Positions 11,669 to 23,862 of a stretch of DNA of 64,000 nucleotides are shown here, in pieces. The DNA is from Galeopsis tetrahit. Lineage: Eukaryota > Streptophyta > Magnoliopsida > Lamiales > Lamiaceae. The notes below the pieces were generated by a model. It was not told the origin of the DNA. It did not search any database and saw only the letters and a program-made list of their open reading frames with translations. The DNA is taken from NCBI GenBank assembly GCA_963675135.1, contig OY776125.1:22928565-22992564 (forward strand), written 5' to 3'. How positions within the stretch are numbered: position 1 is the first letter of the stretch; each line of letters starts with the position of its first letter. The position numbers and the translations under genes are program-made.

Positions 11669-13395
11669 ACTGTTGCTCGTCCCCGAGTAACGAAAGAATT
11701 AAAACAAGAGGTTGTACGATTGCAAATAGATAATCAATGAAAGATCCCACGTATAAAATGAAATGAAATGAATTCTTCTTCCTCAAGATACATTTTCAAA
11801 TGATCGCAAGTTCACTATTGAAAATCAAACTAATTACCCACACATGCTCAACATACAACAACAAGTGATGGTGATGACAATATCAAAATGTTCAAGTTCA
11901 ACTCACAAGATATAGTGTTTCTCTCAAACACTCAAACAAATTAAGGACAATAAATACTCATCAATCAAATCATGCATTGCAATTGCCATAAGCTTGCCCA
12001 AGCTCTACCATCTTTCCACCACAAACATGTTCAACTATGAGATCAATAGGTCTTAACCAAGGACGTAACATTTGCTCTTTGGACGGGGTATGATGAATAT
12101 GGAAGAAGTGACTCGTCTAGTGGAGAACGAAAATTGTTATTCAACCATTCAAGCTCGTGCTCTTAAGGTTTACAACCTTCATTCTCACTTTTCATATAAG
12201 TTCCTCAAATGCATTCATCTCCTCATCTTTTTCTAGCCAAGTTATTTTCTTTTCAAGCTCTTGGGGCTCATTGTCCCTCTTTTCTTTCTCAAATTTTCTT
12301 TTCACTTCCATCTCTTTTCTCTCTTTTCACAACTTTGCCAATTTTTCTTTTCAAACCAAAGACACTAAAGCACATGTTTTACCACTTTCTTTTTTATTCT
12401 CCACTAGATTTGGACATCAAAGACTCAAAAAGCTAAGTGGTTAAACATTGTAGGTTGCCAAGAGAATGGGAAATCAAGCTCAAACGGGCTAACTACGGAA
12501 AATCTCTTCGGTTATTGGGAAAAATTTGGCTAAGTGACTTGTAGTACGAAAGATGGCCTACATCATATCTCAAAGTATCACAAAAACATGATATCAAGCA
12601 AGAACTTGGGCAAGTTCTAGAAAAGCAAGCAATGAATTGATCCACTAAAAAATGAAATAAACCGGATTAATGCATCGGTTCAAAGCTCAACTCTCACCGG
12701 TTCATTCAAGACTCAAATATTCATCAATTATCACCACACATAACTCATTGTGCATGCAAAACATCTATAGGCAACAAGATGACAACAACACAAACAAGAT
12801 GATTCATTCCAATTATGTACACATTCAAGGAATCAAATTCACAACAAATCATCATCAAATGTGTCTCAATGATCACTAAAGCTCAAATTGCACACACATA
12901 CAAAAGTACACATTGGTGTCAATAGAAAATGTAAAAATGAACATACCCCCCAAACTTTTTCATTGCCAAGCAATTAAAAGTTTGGAAAAATAGTTTTGCA
13001 ATGATATTAACACCAAGTGTTATCCATACAAATCTACACACATGGGCCACTATCCCAACAATTAAAAACAAGAGTAGCTAAGCAATCAATGTCATGAACA
13101 AGAATATAAATTCCACTACCCCCCCAAACTTAGTAATTGCTATGCAATTCGTAAGTTTGGAGTGGGCGTACCTCTTATGATTGCTAACCTTCTTCGAAGC
13201 TCAAAGTTCCACTTTCGATCTCCAATCGTCCATTCGATCTAAGCTTCTCCAACTAACATCAAAACTCACAAACACATCAAACTAAACTAACAAAACATAA
13301 AAAATGAACAAGAAATGAAAGAAAGCAAGTAAAAATGGGTTGCCTCCCATTTAGCGCTAGGTTTAACGTCCTTTGCCGGACGGAACTTAACAAGT
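11669..13395. other. Non-coding internal region of TR-GAG-1
   Basis: About 1.7 kb between the polypurine tract and the gag-protease stop, with no frame of retroelement type. Near 13330-13385 a short stretch is shared almost exactly with TR-GAG-2 (about 48910-48965), including GGTTGCCTCCCATTTAG and GGTTTAACGTCCT. Confidence 0.6.
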
Positions 13396-15306
13396 TCAAA
13401 CTTCCCTTTCTTTGAATGGAGGATGATAGTGCTTGACATTGTGCTCATCGGCGATGAACACTTCGTCCTCCTCACTTTCCAACGCAATGCCTCCTTCATA
13501 GGCCAATTTCTTCATGACCAACATTTTGCGTTCCTTGAGTTTCATCTTTCCAAGTACTTCCATCACTCCCAAGGTGCCCCATACCACCTTATCTCCAATT
13601 TCAAAACCCTTTTCGATCTTTCTCTCCTTTAAACTCTTCCTTTTCCCTTCTTCATCTTCACTATCCTCAAGGAACTTACCAAAACTCTTCTCCTTATAAA
13701 ACTCCCCCAAACTTGAGTTTTGCTCAAGTTTGGGAGTTTGCTTCAATTTGTTATCATCTCCCGGATCTTTCAATGGGACTTTTGGTAATGACTCTTTCAC
13801 ATAAATGTCACATTCTTGGATGGAGGGGGATTCCTTCTTTCTTGGGGAACTCTCAATTGAGCCATACTTGGAGAAAATCACTTTCTCTCCATTCACCTCC
13901 AATGTTACCTCCCATTTTCTCAAATCGATGTTTGCTCCCCCCGTGGCAAGAAACGGCCTCCCAAGAATCAATGGGATATTTGCATCTTCTTTCATATCTA
14001 ACACCACGAAGTCGGCCGGAATGATGAACTTGTCAATCTTCACCAATACATCTTCAATGATCCATTTAGGATGGGTGATGGAACGATCCGCTAATTGGAG
14101 AGTAATTGATGTGGGCACTACTTCTCCAAGTCCCAAACGCTTGAAGATTGAAAGTGGCATCAAATTGATGCTAGCTCCCAAATCACAAAGAGCTTTCATC
14201 ATGGGACCATCACCAATCTCACATGGGAGAGTGAAACTACCCGAATCCTTGAGCTTTTCGGGAGGAGTTCGTTGAAGGATAGCACTACACTCTTCGGTCA
14301 ACTTGATCTTCTCATCATCCACTAGTTTCTTTTTGTTTGCTATTGCATCCTTTAGAAACTTCATGTAATGGGGTATTTGCTTTAAAGCATCCGAAAGTGG
14401 AAGATCAATGTGGATTTTCTTCAAGATATCCAAAAACTTACTAAACTTCTCATCCATTTTCTTCATGTATCTTCCCGGGTATGGAAGTGGCTCATATGTA
14501 ATGGGCACCCCCCTTCTATCACAAGGTACCTCAAGCTTCTTATTTTTCAAATCTTTGGCAATTCTCCACTTTGGAATTCTTGGAGCAACCTTTCCACTCC
14601 CAACTTTTTCTATCCTGTTCTTTTCCTCTTCCTCCCTTTCTTTTGCTTTCAACACTTCACCCTCTTCCAATTCAATTGAAGAAACTCCATAATGTTCACC
14701 ACTTGAAATTGTAATAGCATTACAATGCTCACGTGGGTTTACCTCGGTGTTTGAGGGCAATTTACCCTTTGTATGTGGAGATCCAATGGAAGTTGCCAAT
14801 TGTCCTAATTGGAATTCCATCGATTTTTGATTACTCAAGAGTTGGGCAAGCATTGAGTCGGTGGATTTTTGGTTACTCATGAGTTGGGCAAGCATTGAGT
14901 CGGTAGATTTTTGGTTACTCATGAGTTGGGCAAGGATGGAGTCGGATGCTTCAGATTTCTTCTCACTTGTCTCCATTCTCTTCATGAGGAGTGCAAGAAG
15001 CTCATCCGTGGAGGATTTCCCTTCTCCACTTGGAAGTTTTGCACCGGGATCAAATCCGGGAGGATATTGAATAGCACCTTTGGGATTGGAATAGGACAAA
15101 TTCTCATTCTTTCGAAAATTTTGATTTTGAGGAGTTGAGAATTGTGGAGACGGACCCCCTTGACCTTGATAAGATGAGGATTGGCCTTGGAATCGGTTTT
15201 GAGTAGGGCCTTGAAAGCCTTGACCACGATTTTGATATGGTGGTTGCCCTTGATATTGTCGATTCCCTTGAAAGTTTTGAGGATACCCTTTCGATTGAAA
15301 GTGCAA
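13396..15306 (-). pseudogene. Gag-protease polyprotein of TR-GAG-1, N-terminally truncated
   Basis: An open frame of 636 codons. It begins inside a Gln/Gly-rich region (repeats like YQGQ and FQG, first about 75 residues) that in TR-GAG-2 lies after the Gag domain. Three near-identical 16-residue repeats (QLMSNQKSTDSMLA) follow at about 130-165, then an aspartic protease domain with the active-site motif CDLGASINLM near residue 369 and the flap-side ILGRPFLAT. It ends with an acidic/basic tail and KHYHPPFKE. The first codons (MHFQ) come from LTR sequence across the deletion junction, so this is not the original start. Gag and protease share one frame here, unlike TR-GAG-2. No pol. Confidence 0.75.
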
Positions 15307-16887
15307 GAGAAGTGTATTGCCTCGGGTGTTTCCGTTTTGTGAGCAATTGAGTGAACTAGTGAACCAATTACATGATTTTACTACGAATTTGGGTCAAGCT
15401 AAAGGCTATCACAAATGTGTGCAAACCCCCTCGAAAGGCATAGGTCAACATCGTGCATTGATTAGCAATTATAGGATCTAACCAAATACCATAAGCTCCT
15501 AAGATAGTGTTGCATAAGCACTTTCAACACGGTTACTAATGCTTATGAAACGCCCTCTCACCAAACTCCTAGACGACCTCTACTCGTTTAGTGTCTAAGG
15601 TTGTCGTTCTAGCCATTAACCCCCCTCTCGGGTGAGCTAATTACTAATAACTTCTATTCAATTGATCAAAGCTCACACTCACACTCCCAATCATGCTACC
15701 CAACTCTCGTTGCAATAAACATAATCGAACATGCTTGCTAATAGGGTTGATCAACCAAATGAATCATCAAAATTACAACACTAGAAACATAAACACCCAA
15801 ATCCTAAGCTAATCATGCAATTAATCCATAATTACACTAAACACCCATCAAAACATTCACACCCAAGGCAATAAGAGCTTAGCCCATGGTTCTAGAAAAG
15901 AATCTCATGGCTACAACAACAATTATCATCAAACTCATAGTATAATAGCAATAGAAATGAGAGTTTAAGAAAATACCAAATTGAATTGCAAAATAGAGTA
16001 ATATCACCTTGATCATGGAATTGTAGCTACAAAACGAGGTAATAGACGATGCCCGATGATAATCGTAGCTTGATTCTAAGTAAAAACCACTATTCTATCT
16101 AATCTAATGAAAAATCTAAACTATAAATGAATAACACCTACAACTATGTGAATGTGTGTGTGGAATTGCTTGTAAAAGGAATAAGACTCCCTTTTAAAAC
16201 TCAAACTTGGTCTATTTATAGTTGGGGTGGAAGTCTTGGGTGAATTTTGCAATTAGGCCCTTCAAAAATGGAGAAAATGGAGCAAAACCCCTGAAAATGA
16301 GTTCGAAACAGGTGGCCCGGCCGGGCGGGACAAGTGGCCCGACCAGGCGGAACTTTCGTAAGTTGAAATTTGCAAAAATATGCGCGGGGGTGAACTTATC
16401 AAAAATGTGGGTGCGCGAAATGGGCTAGAAGCAGGTGGCCTGGCCGGGCGGAACTTTCGTAAGTTGAAATTTGCAAAAATATGCGCAGTGGGTGAACTTA
16501 ACAAAAAGTTGGGTGCAGATACTGTGGCCCGGTCGGTCGGGCGGGTCGGCCCGGTCGGGCGGATACTTCGGCCCATATTTCGTCCTCTGTCTTCGTCCCT
16601 TCATATCTCGAGCTTCCGACCTCCGATTGACTTGATTCTTTTTTTCATTCCACTCCATTTTTCGAGACGAATCCAATGGTGCAATCCTCTCTTCAGTCCA
16701 GTGAGTTTAAATGATGATTGACCACTCATTTTTGCGATTTTAATGCCTAATTCACATCGTATTCCTACAAAACGAGCTCAAACACCTTTCTCAATCAAAT
16801 CAAGCATATTAGTGTGAAAATGCATGAAAATCCCTCAAATTTTATCACTAAAACACATGAAATCTTATGCAATTTACAACCGAATCA
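15288..16887 (-). repeat. 5-prime LTR of TR-GAG-1, truncated
   Basis: A direct repeat of the LTR at 9067-11648, lacking about 265 bp of its inner end. The join to gag falls in TTTCGATTGAAAGTGC, a string also present in the complete LTR at 9332, so the breakpoint lies at a short homology. It lacks the hAT insertion and so shows the empty site. Confidence 0.8.
16212..16221 (-). promoter_or_regulatory. TATA box of the TR-GAG-1 5-prime LTR
   Basis: CTATAAATAG on the element strand, within an otherwise ordinary sequence. The same box is kept in the other LTR at 11000-11009. It is the likely core promoter of the element. Confidence 0.5.
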
Positions 16888-16892
16888 GTCCG

Positions 16893-17305
16893 CCAATGAA
16901 CAAAAGTTAAGTTTTGGGACTGAAATCATGAAGGGTCAGGGTTTTTTTTTTTGGGGGGGGGGGGGAAGAAGGGTCAGGGTTGATGGGACTAGAAATTGGG
17001 GTCTCTTCTCAAGTGTAGCCGTGTAGGTACGTACTATGATTTGTTTCCAATATTTTTATACTCAATTTTCTGTGTGGTTCAATTTTATTATATTCATTCT
17101 TATTTTAAAAATAATACTATTAATACTACTTTATTATCACTCATCATTCTTCACTTATTTATCTACATTGACATTACTTCATTCATAAATAATAATATCT
17201 CATCATATCTGATTACTTTATCTACTTTATACATAAATTAATTAATATCCATTAAAATTCGTGCAAAAAAAATGAGCATTATGAATTAAAATGGAGGAGA
17301 GTGTA
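16893..17305. other. Spacer with long T and G homopolymers
   Basis: Contains a T13/G14 run at about 16941-16966 flanked by two copies of GAAGGGTCAGGGTT, then AT-rich sequence. No gene is supported. Confidence 0.4.
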
Positions 17306-18091
17306 TGTGTTACTTTGTGTCAAGGATGTCAGTCGATTAGACGTCTCCAACCAAGGAGAATACTTGAACATTTAAGTGGTTCGATCAATGTGATCTACAT
17401 CCACTGGACCAGACGACTACTTTTTTGATTGATCAAGAATGTTTACACACTCATTCACTCGGAATAGGATATTTCCTCACTTCACTCGTGAACTCACACA
17501 ACTCAAAGATTACAAAACGTACTACAATTCCTATCCAACCTTTACAATGTACACATACAAGAGTTTATAAAGACCAAATGTAGTTGCTGCTATTATGAAC
17601 TGTTTGAGTAGTTATCAACCGTTTGCAACCGCTTGTAACAACCCATGTGCTCTATTATTGTCCAACTGAAATGGTAGTTATGCTCTCAAGTAGTTGTAAT
17701 TGTAATACAATTAGTTAAACTAACTAACTTTCATATCAGAAGACTTGTCCATAAAGATCAGAAGACTACTTAGTGTTCTGATACTCAACTCTTCTGTTCT
17801 TGTGATCAAAAGCTAACTCTGCAAATAGACTCCATACCGTGCTGCTCTTTTACTGTGCTGATAGTACTGTGCTGATATACCCTGCTGCAGTACTGTGCTT
17901 ATATACTCTGATGAAGTACTGTGCTGATCCAGTACTGTACTGAACTCTAAGCATCACCTCCTCAGCTGATTGAAAACCTTCAACTCATCTAATTTCGGTC
18001 TAAATCATCTTATCTGATCCTATCAGCTCACTACTTACTTAGTGTGCTGACTATGAGATTATGAGATAACACTCACACTTTGTTTGGATAA
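17306..18091. repeat. Copia-type LTR remnant (solo LTR or fragment)
   Basis: It starts TGTTACTTTGTG and contains AGTGGTTCGATCAATGTGAT and ACATCCACTGGACC, clearly related to the Copia LTR at 58725-59357 (GTGGTTCGATCAAATGATCT, ACGTCCACGG). It then has TAGTACTGTGCTGATA-type repeats (17850-17950) like the TATCAGCACAGTACT repeats of that LTR. A possible end is GAGATAACA at 18079. No target duplication could be found, so the borders are uncertain. Confidence 0.45.
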
Positions 18092-18639
18092 ATTTTGTAC
18101 GTAAACCTTTTATTATAATTTTCTACCTAAAACTGCTTTAAAAAAAATCTCTACCTAAAATTAGAAAATTGATCATTGATCGATCCACATAAATAGAAGG
18201 GACAAAATATAATTTTATGTTGATAATAAATGTGTGTATTACTTAATTTTTTTGATTGATTGTAGTTGGATATGAACATAGTGTAACTGCTTATAAGCTA
18301 AAAAAAAAGCTGAATACGTTACTCAAATAAAAAATGGGTGGTGCTAAATTAGCCTAAATGTACAGAGTTTTGTTAGAATGACTAATATACTCTTCATTCA
18401 AATATATTGTTTAACTATTATTTTTGAATAAAATATTAAAATCTAACACCATTTTTTCTCTCCTCTTATTTGTTCAAGATAAGTAATAATTACACAAGAC
18501 AACTTTCAATGTGTGTATTTAATTAAAAAATTTATTACCTTTGTTACCGTTTAACTCCATCTTTTTTCCTTCTTTCTTTCTTTTTTTCTACAAAAACTAC
18601 TCATATATAAGATATTATTTAATAAAAAATTAGAATAAA

Positions 18640-18677
<38 letters not shown>

Positions 18678-19278
18678 CGATACTTATTATTATTTTATTA
18701 CTATTAAAATAGATTGTCTTTTATATATATAAAAAAATAAAAGAATATTTAAAACATAAATATTCTAGAAAATGTTTTTTTCAATTTTTTCACTGTAATT
18801 TTATTTGATAGACAAATTAAAATCTCAAAATTCAAGTCAAATATGAGATATTTTAGCAGTGCATAATCCTTAATTTTCTCAACTAAATTTATCTCCCTTT
18901 CTCTTATTTTATGGTATTTACCAAATTTAAGTCACATAAAATATTTTTACATAGATATGAGTTTTCTATCTAGAAACACACTGTATTTTTCTTCCCTCTT
19001 CCATTCTCATTATTTTTGAGTTAATTATATTATATATATTATTATTATTAATTCAAGATTTTAAACGTAATTTAAGTGAATATACGTAATTTAAGTGAGT
19101 ATACATAATTAAGAGTGACAGATGTATAAATTTATAAACGATTTACCAATTTATCATATTTAATAACTAATGTAATAATTTATATTAATTTATCGATTTT
19201 ACTTAAAATTATGTTACTTAAAATGAATTTTACTTATTTTTAATTAATATACTAAAAAATACTCTTTTCTCAACATAT
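18092..19278. other. AT-rich intergenic sequence
   Basis: No gene or element ends could be supported. It contains an (AT) microsatellite at 18646-18674. Confidence 0.4.
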
Positions 19279-19535
19279 AGTGTTTAGGGTTTAGGGTTTA
19301 GAGTTTAGGGTAAAGGGTTTAGGGTTCAGGGTTTAGAGTTTAGGGTAAAGGGTCCAACTACTCCTTTCAACGTGTACACTTAGACTTCATTAATAAACAA
19401 ACTTCAAATGTGTATTATGAATTTATATTCAATATGGTAACTTATCCCCGAATACTCGTTTCTCAACATATATTGTTTACGATTTAGGAAAAAGGGTTCG
19501 GAGTTTAGGGTAAAGGGTTTGGGGTTTAGGGTTGT
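19279..19535. repeat. Interstitial telomere-like repeats (TTTAGGG type)
   Basis: Two clusters (19279-19352 and 19485-19533) of GTTTAGGG with variants GTTTAGAG, GTAAAGGG and GTTCAGGG. TTTAGGG is the standard plant telomere unit. The arrays are short and degenerate, so they are internal remnants or sequence that has slid toward this motif, not a chromosome end. Confidence 0.65.
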
Positions 19536-20480
19536 TAAAATGAAATATTTTACATTTAGGGATTAAAAAATTCATAGTTTTACACCAAGATTGTTAAAAT
19601 GAAATATTTTACCTTAAGGAATTAAAAAATTTCTAATTTTACACCAAGATTGTTAAAATGAAATATTTTACACTTAGGAATTAAAAAATTCATAATTTTA
19701 CACAAGATTGTTAAAATGAAATATTTTACACTTAGGAATTAAAAAATTCATAATTTTACACCAAGGTTGTTAAAATGAAATATTTTACACTTAGGGATTG
19801 AAAAAATCCTAATTTTACATCAAGGTTGTTAAATGAAATATTTTATACTTAGGCATTAAAAGATTCATAATTTTACACCTTGTTAAAATGAAATATTTTA
19901 TACTTAGAGATTAAAAAATTCATAATTTTACACCAAGTTTGTTAAAATGAAATATTTTACACTTAGTAATTAAAAATTCCTAATTTTACACCAAGGTTGT
20001 GAAAATGAAATATTTTACACTTAGGGATTAAAAAAAATCCTAATTTTACATAAGGTTGTTAAAATGAAATATTTTATAATTAGGGATTAAAAAATTCATA
20101 ATTTTACACAAAGTTGTTAAAATGAAATATGTTACACTTAGAAATTAAAAAATTCATAATTTTACACCAAAATTGTTAAAATAAAATATTTTACACTTAA
20201 AAATTAAAAATAATCATAATTTTATACCAAGTTTGTTAAAATGAAATATTTTACACTTAGGGATTAAAAATTACTAATTTTACACCAAGGTTGTGAAAAT
20301 GAAATATTTTACACTTATGGATTAAAAAAATCCTAATTTTACAACAAATTTGTTAAATTAAATATTTTACACTTGGGGATTAAAAAATTCCTAATTTTAT
20401 ATAAAGGCTGTTAAAATGAAATATTCTACACTTATTAATTAAAAAATTCCCAATTTTACACGTTAAAATGAAATATTTGT
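19531..20480. repeat. Minisatellite, about 59-bp unit, about 16-17 copies
   Basis: Each unit reads approximately TTGTTAAAATGAAATATTTT, then ACACTTAGGGATTAAAAAAT, then TCATAATTTTACACCAAGG. Successive GTTAAAATG starts fall at 19534, 19593, 19652 and 19710 and continue at 55-60 bp spacing to about 20465. Copies differ by single bases and small deletions. The array begins directly where the telomere-like sequence stops. No coding frame persists across it. Confidence 0.85.
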
Positions 20481-21079
20481 TAGATTAAGGTTTATTAAAA
20501 TTAAATCAGTGTTTTTTGTTAGATTAAAATTAAAATTAAAACAACTCATCTCTATCAAATCAATTTCAACCAATATATCCCTTTTTCTCTACAATGTTAG
20601 TTTCTCTGTAATTCTTGAGTATAAATTATTTTTAATTAATTGTAAATTAATTTTTAAATAAAATCTGTAAAGATAACGTTTAAAATTAGATGTAATGATG
20701 GTCTGCAATAATTATACATGTTAAGAGTTAATTACGTGTGTTGATTGTCGAGAAAGAAGGAAAAAGATTAGTATGCGCAGCATTAATTAGTAATTAATTA
20801 ATTATTTGTCATTATCTCTAATTAAGGTATAACAGTAATTGAGTAATTAATAAAATATTAATTAAATAAAAAAACTGATTCTGTACGCACAGAATCTGTA
20901 CACTTGCATTACCGATAAAAAAATTAAACGGACCAGCTGATCAACAACAGCAAAAAGCGTGAATAATTCTCTAAAAAACAAAAAAAAAAAAATCAGAAAA
21001 TGCAAGAAAACGGCGTATACAAGTACTATAATAGACATCAATCTCCAGTTCTCGTCCACTAGTCCAGAATCATTAATAA
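20481..21079. other. AT-rich spacer downstream of jacalin-lectin copy A
   Basis: No gene seen. It would hold the 3-prime UTR of the minus-strand lectin copy A. Confidence 0.4.
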
Positions 21080-21519
21080 TTATTTTTTTCTCGACCAAGT
21101 CCAAGGTGGTGTTTAGCTTCATATAAACTCCAATGGAACCGATTTGTGTACTATCAGCGGTGCCATGAAATCCAAAGAAGTGTCGATTTTTTTTCCGAGG
21201 TTAACGCTGAATATGTTGCAACCCCCGAAATCAGATATCCTGCCAAAGGGCCCGTACTCACCAAGGTTTGTGGCAAATGTAATTGAATTTAAACAATTAC
21301 TCGCATATGAACAGTTGGTGTAACCTTTAATCTTAGTTATGTACTCCTCGGGATAATTCAGTGTCACCTACATAACATTCTCAACTTTATTTTGATTCAA
21401 TTCAACAATAGGCATAAACAATTAATAATAAGACGATAACTTTTAACTCAATAGTAGAATGTAAAGTTGTAGAGAGATGAGAGAGAGAGAGATAGAGAGA
21501 GAGCCAGGAAGGTGAGTGG

Positions 21520-23862
21520 GTGAGAGTTACCCGTAGGAACCCCCGTCCCCCTTCCGAGAGACCTCCGGTGAGGCAGCCATACTTTCCTAACCTTAGAGAC
21601 ACCCAGAACCCTAGCCTTTCAGGTAACAGAGGTAGGAACCAGGTAAGTGAGATCAGGAACCGAACGACTCTGCGTGGGAATGCCCCTTGGAGAGATAAGA
21701 TTGTTGACATCAGAAACAGAAATACCATCTCTTTCCTATTTAGAAATTTTCCGGAGGAATGCACCATGGAAAGACTGAGATGGTGTTTCAGCACGATAGG
21801 AAGAGTGGTGGACATATTTAGGCCAACAAAGAAAGATAGAGAAGGAAAAGCATTCGGATTCGTGAGGTTTGAAGGAAACATGGATGTGGAGAGAACCCTT
21901 GCAGACCTCAACAGCGTTTGGATTGACAGTTACAAGATTAGAGCCTTCATTCCAAAGTATGGAAGAGCTATGAAGGTCCGGGAATCTGCTGGATGTCCCC
22001 CTCCTGTGTATCAGTTCAATGCGAATACTGGCCTCAGAAACCCCCATAGATCATACTTTGCCGCTACCACTAGTGGAGTTACGCGGACGCCCCGGCCCCC
22101 GACCATTGAGGAAGGGCTCGACAGAGGCGAGAATAAATCTGAAAAGCAGACTCCCCCGATACCCCCACCCACCCCGTTCTAGTTTAATCCCAAACCGGAG
22201 GAAACTGAATGGCTCAAGAACTGCCTAACGGGAATCCTGAAGCCGGGATTCTCCTGGGAGGACCACGGCGAAGAGATACAACAAGAATGTGGAGACCTAC
22301 TGAAGCTGAGAACAATGGGCAATGATGCAGTTCTTATACAAAATCTATCGGGGATGCCAAAGGAGGAGCTCATCGGGAAAATGGAAGATTGGTTCAAACA
22401 CTGGTTTGAGTGGTATAGAGAATGGAAGCCGAAAGATGTAAGCCATAAACGGTTGGTGTGGACCCGGTGGATAGGCATCCCGATTCATGTTTGGAATGAA
22501 AGATTTTTCGAGTCAATCAGCATTAGTCTTGGCTCCCTCGTCAAAATGGACACGACAACCCAACTAAAAGCACGCCTGGATTATGCAAGGATCCTTCTCT
22601 CGGTCTCATATATGACAGAAGTTAAGCAAATATTTCAAGTACAGGTGGGGGGTGATGAGTTCCAATGCAGGGTCTTTGAGGAGATGGAGAGATGCCCAGG
22701 CAATCTAATGGAGGAAAGATATGTTGATTCCGACGAAGAGGATGGTTCTTTCTGGTCGAGTGACCGAGAAGATGGAATCTCAAACGGGCCGGCGTTGGCA
22801 GTTGATCTCGACCAGGAAGCTACCGCCGATCGACCGGGATCAGAATCGGAATCAGTTCTACAGAAGGCGGAAGGTCATATCGAAAACCGCGACATTAATG
22901 ATGAGGTATGGAACTGTGCATGCTCCCAAGACAGAAGAGTAGAAACGAACTCCTTGGAAGCCGTTTCGCCGCAATCGCCTAGGAAACATTCTCTACAGCA
23001 GATTAATGATATTGAGATCTCCTCGGCACACGAATTCGTGACAGGGGCAGAAAACCCTTCCCTGGGTCCCACTCCTAAAGGGCCTGACCCCACCCTGCTT
23101 CAAAGTAACCCAATTAATAGTAATGGGCCTTCAGTAATGGCCCAAAAACCCAACTCCCCCAAATTAAGTTCTTGGAGTGAGCCCATCCGATACCCACCTG
23201 AGCCCAACCCCGCTAGACTGCCCCACTTGAGCCCAGTTCCCCAGATCCAAACCGACCCGCCCAGAACCCAGGACATATCCCAAATATCTGGATCCAAATC
23301 ACCTTATACTACCCATCCAAACACCCCTCCTACTATTTTACAGCCAAACACTTGCCCACCCAAAACCCAAATACCACCTCTTCCCCAATCCTGCACCGCC
23401 TCCGGCGACCAAATCTCAACCCCCCTACCCCCTTCGACCTCTGCCCACCCCACCCCGATTAACCTTTCCGCCACACCCTAATCCGCTTATACTCAGGCCC
23501 AACCAGCCCTACTACCCCCCTATAAATCGAAACCCCCGAAAAAGAAAAAAATCAACAAACAGGAATTACGGCGTATTGAGACGGAAAATTGGGCAATTTT
23601 TGCTAGAGATATAGAGTCGGAGGAGGATAGAAGAGCTAATGCCAAGAAGCCAAAACCATCTAATAAATCCACTCATCCCACACAGGATACGAGGCCTAAT
23701 TTAATGGAAGAAGCGACAAATACTTGGAAGCTGGGAAAGGAAATGGGGCTTACATCTCCGATTCCAGAAGGGGAGATGGTTGGAAAATTTGCAGAACTCG
23801 AGAAACAAACAAGGGTAAGGGCCTCAAAAAGTGCAGGAGATACAAACACCAGTGATCAATGA
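21520..23862 (+). pseudogene. LINE ORF1: RRM plus DUF4283-like region, two internal stops
   Basis: One frame of 781 codons, interrupted by TAG (22180-22182) and TAA (23479-23481). An RNA-recognition motif is visible, with RNP2 as ISFLFRNFP (residues 70-78) and RNP1 as KAFGFVRF (110-117). After the first stop comes a region like the plant DUF4283 domain (LVWTRWIGIPIHVWNERFFE), then a long Pro/Ser/Asn-rich low-complexity linker and a basic patch (PPKKKKINKQELRR) that may be a nuclear signal. ORF1 proteins of plant L1 elements bind element RNA. The open frame begins at GTG with a stop just upstream, so the original ATG appears lost or mutated. Its stop overlaps the ORF2 start as ATGA at 23859-23862. 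Confidence 0.8.

Larger units (their letters stand above)
9067..16887 (-). mobile_element. TR-GAG-1: non-autonomous LTR retrotransposon (gag-protease only), 5-prime part deleted
   Basis: The element starts TGACTTGTAT (9067), ends ACCGAATCA (16887) and is flanked by GTCCG at 9062-9066 and 16888-16892. It reads on the minus strand. Order on the plus axis: 3-prime LTR (9067-11648), polypurine tract, long non-coding stretch (11669-13395), gag-protease (13396-15287), truncated 5-prime LTR (15288-16887). There is no reverse transcriptase, RNase H or integrase. The primer-binding site, leader and the N-terminal half of Gag are missing, because the LTR joins the gag frame directly at about 15288. Gag and protease resemble TR-GAG-2 and, among known families, the Athila/Tat side of Ty3/Gypsy. 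Confidence 0.8.

Noticed and set aside
13423..14692. Several plus-strand frames of 60-156 codons opposite the gag-protease gene
   Set aside because: They are antisense shadows of the minus-strand frame and carry no domain; the same applies opposite TR-GAG-2 gag, Copia pol and the LINE.
17306..18091. Complete solo LTR
   Set aside because: The sequence is clearly LTR-related, but no matching 5-bp flanks were found, so only a remnant is claimed.
19279..19535. True chromosome end
   Set aside because: The repeats are few, degenerate and flanked on both sides by ordinary sequence and elements.
21493..21520. GTG as the true start of LINE ORF1
   Set aside because: Plant ORFs rarely start at GTG. 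A stop lies just upstream, so the original ATG was probably mutated; the frame is reported without a defined start.
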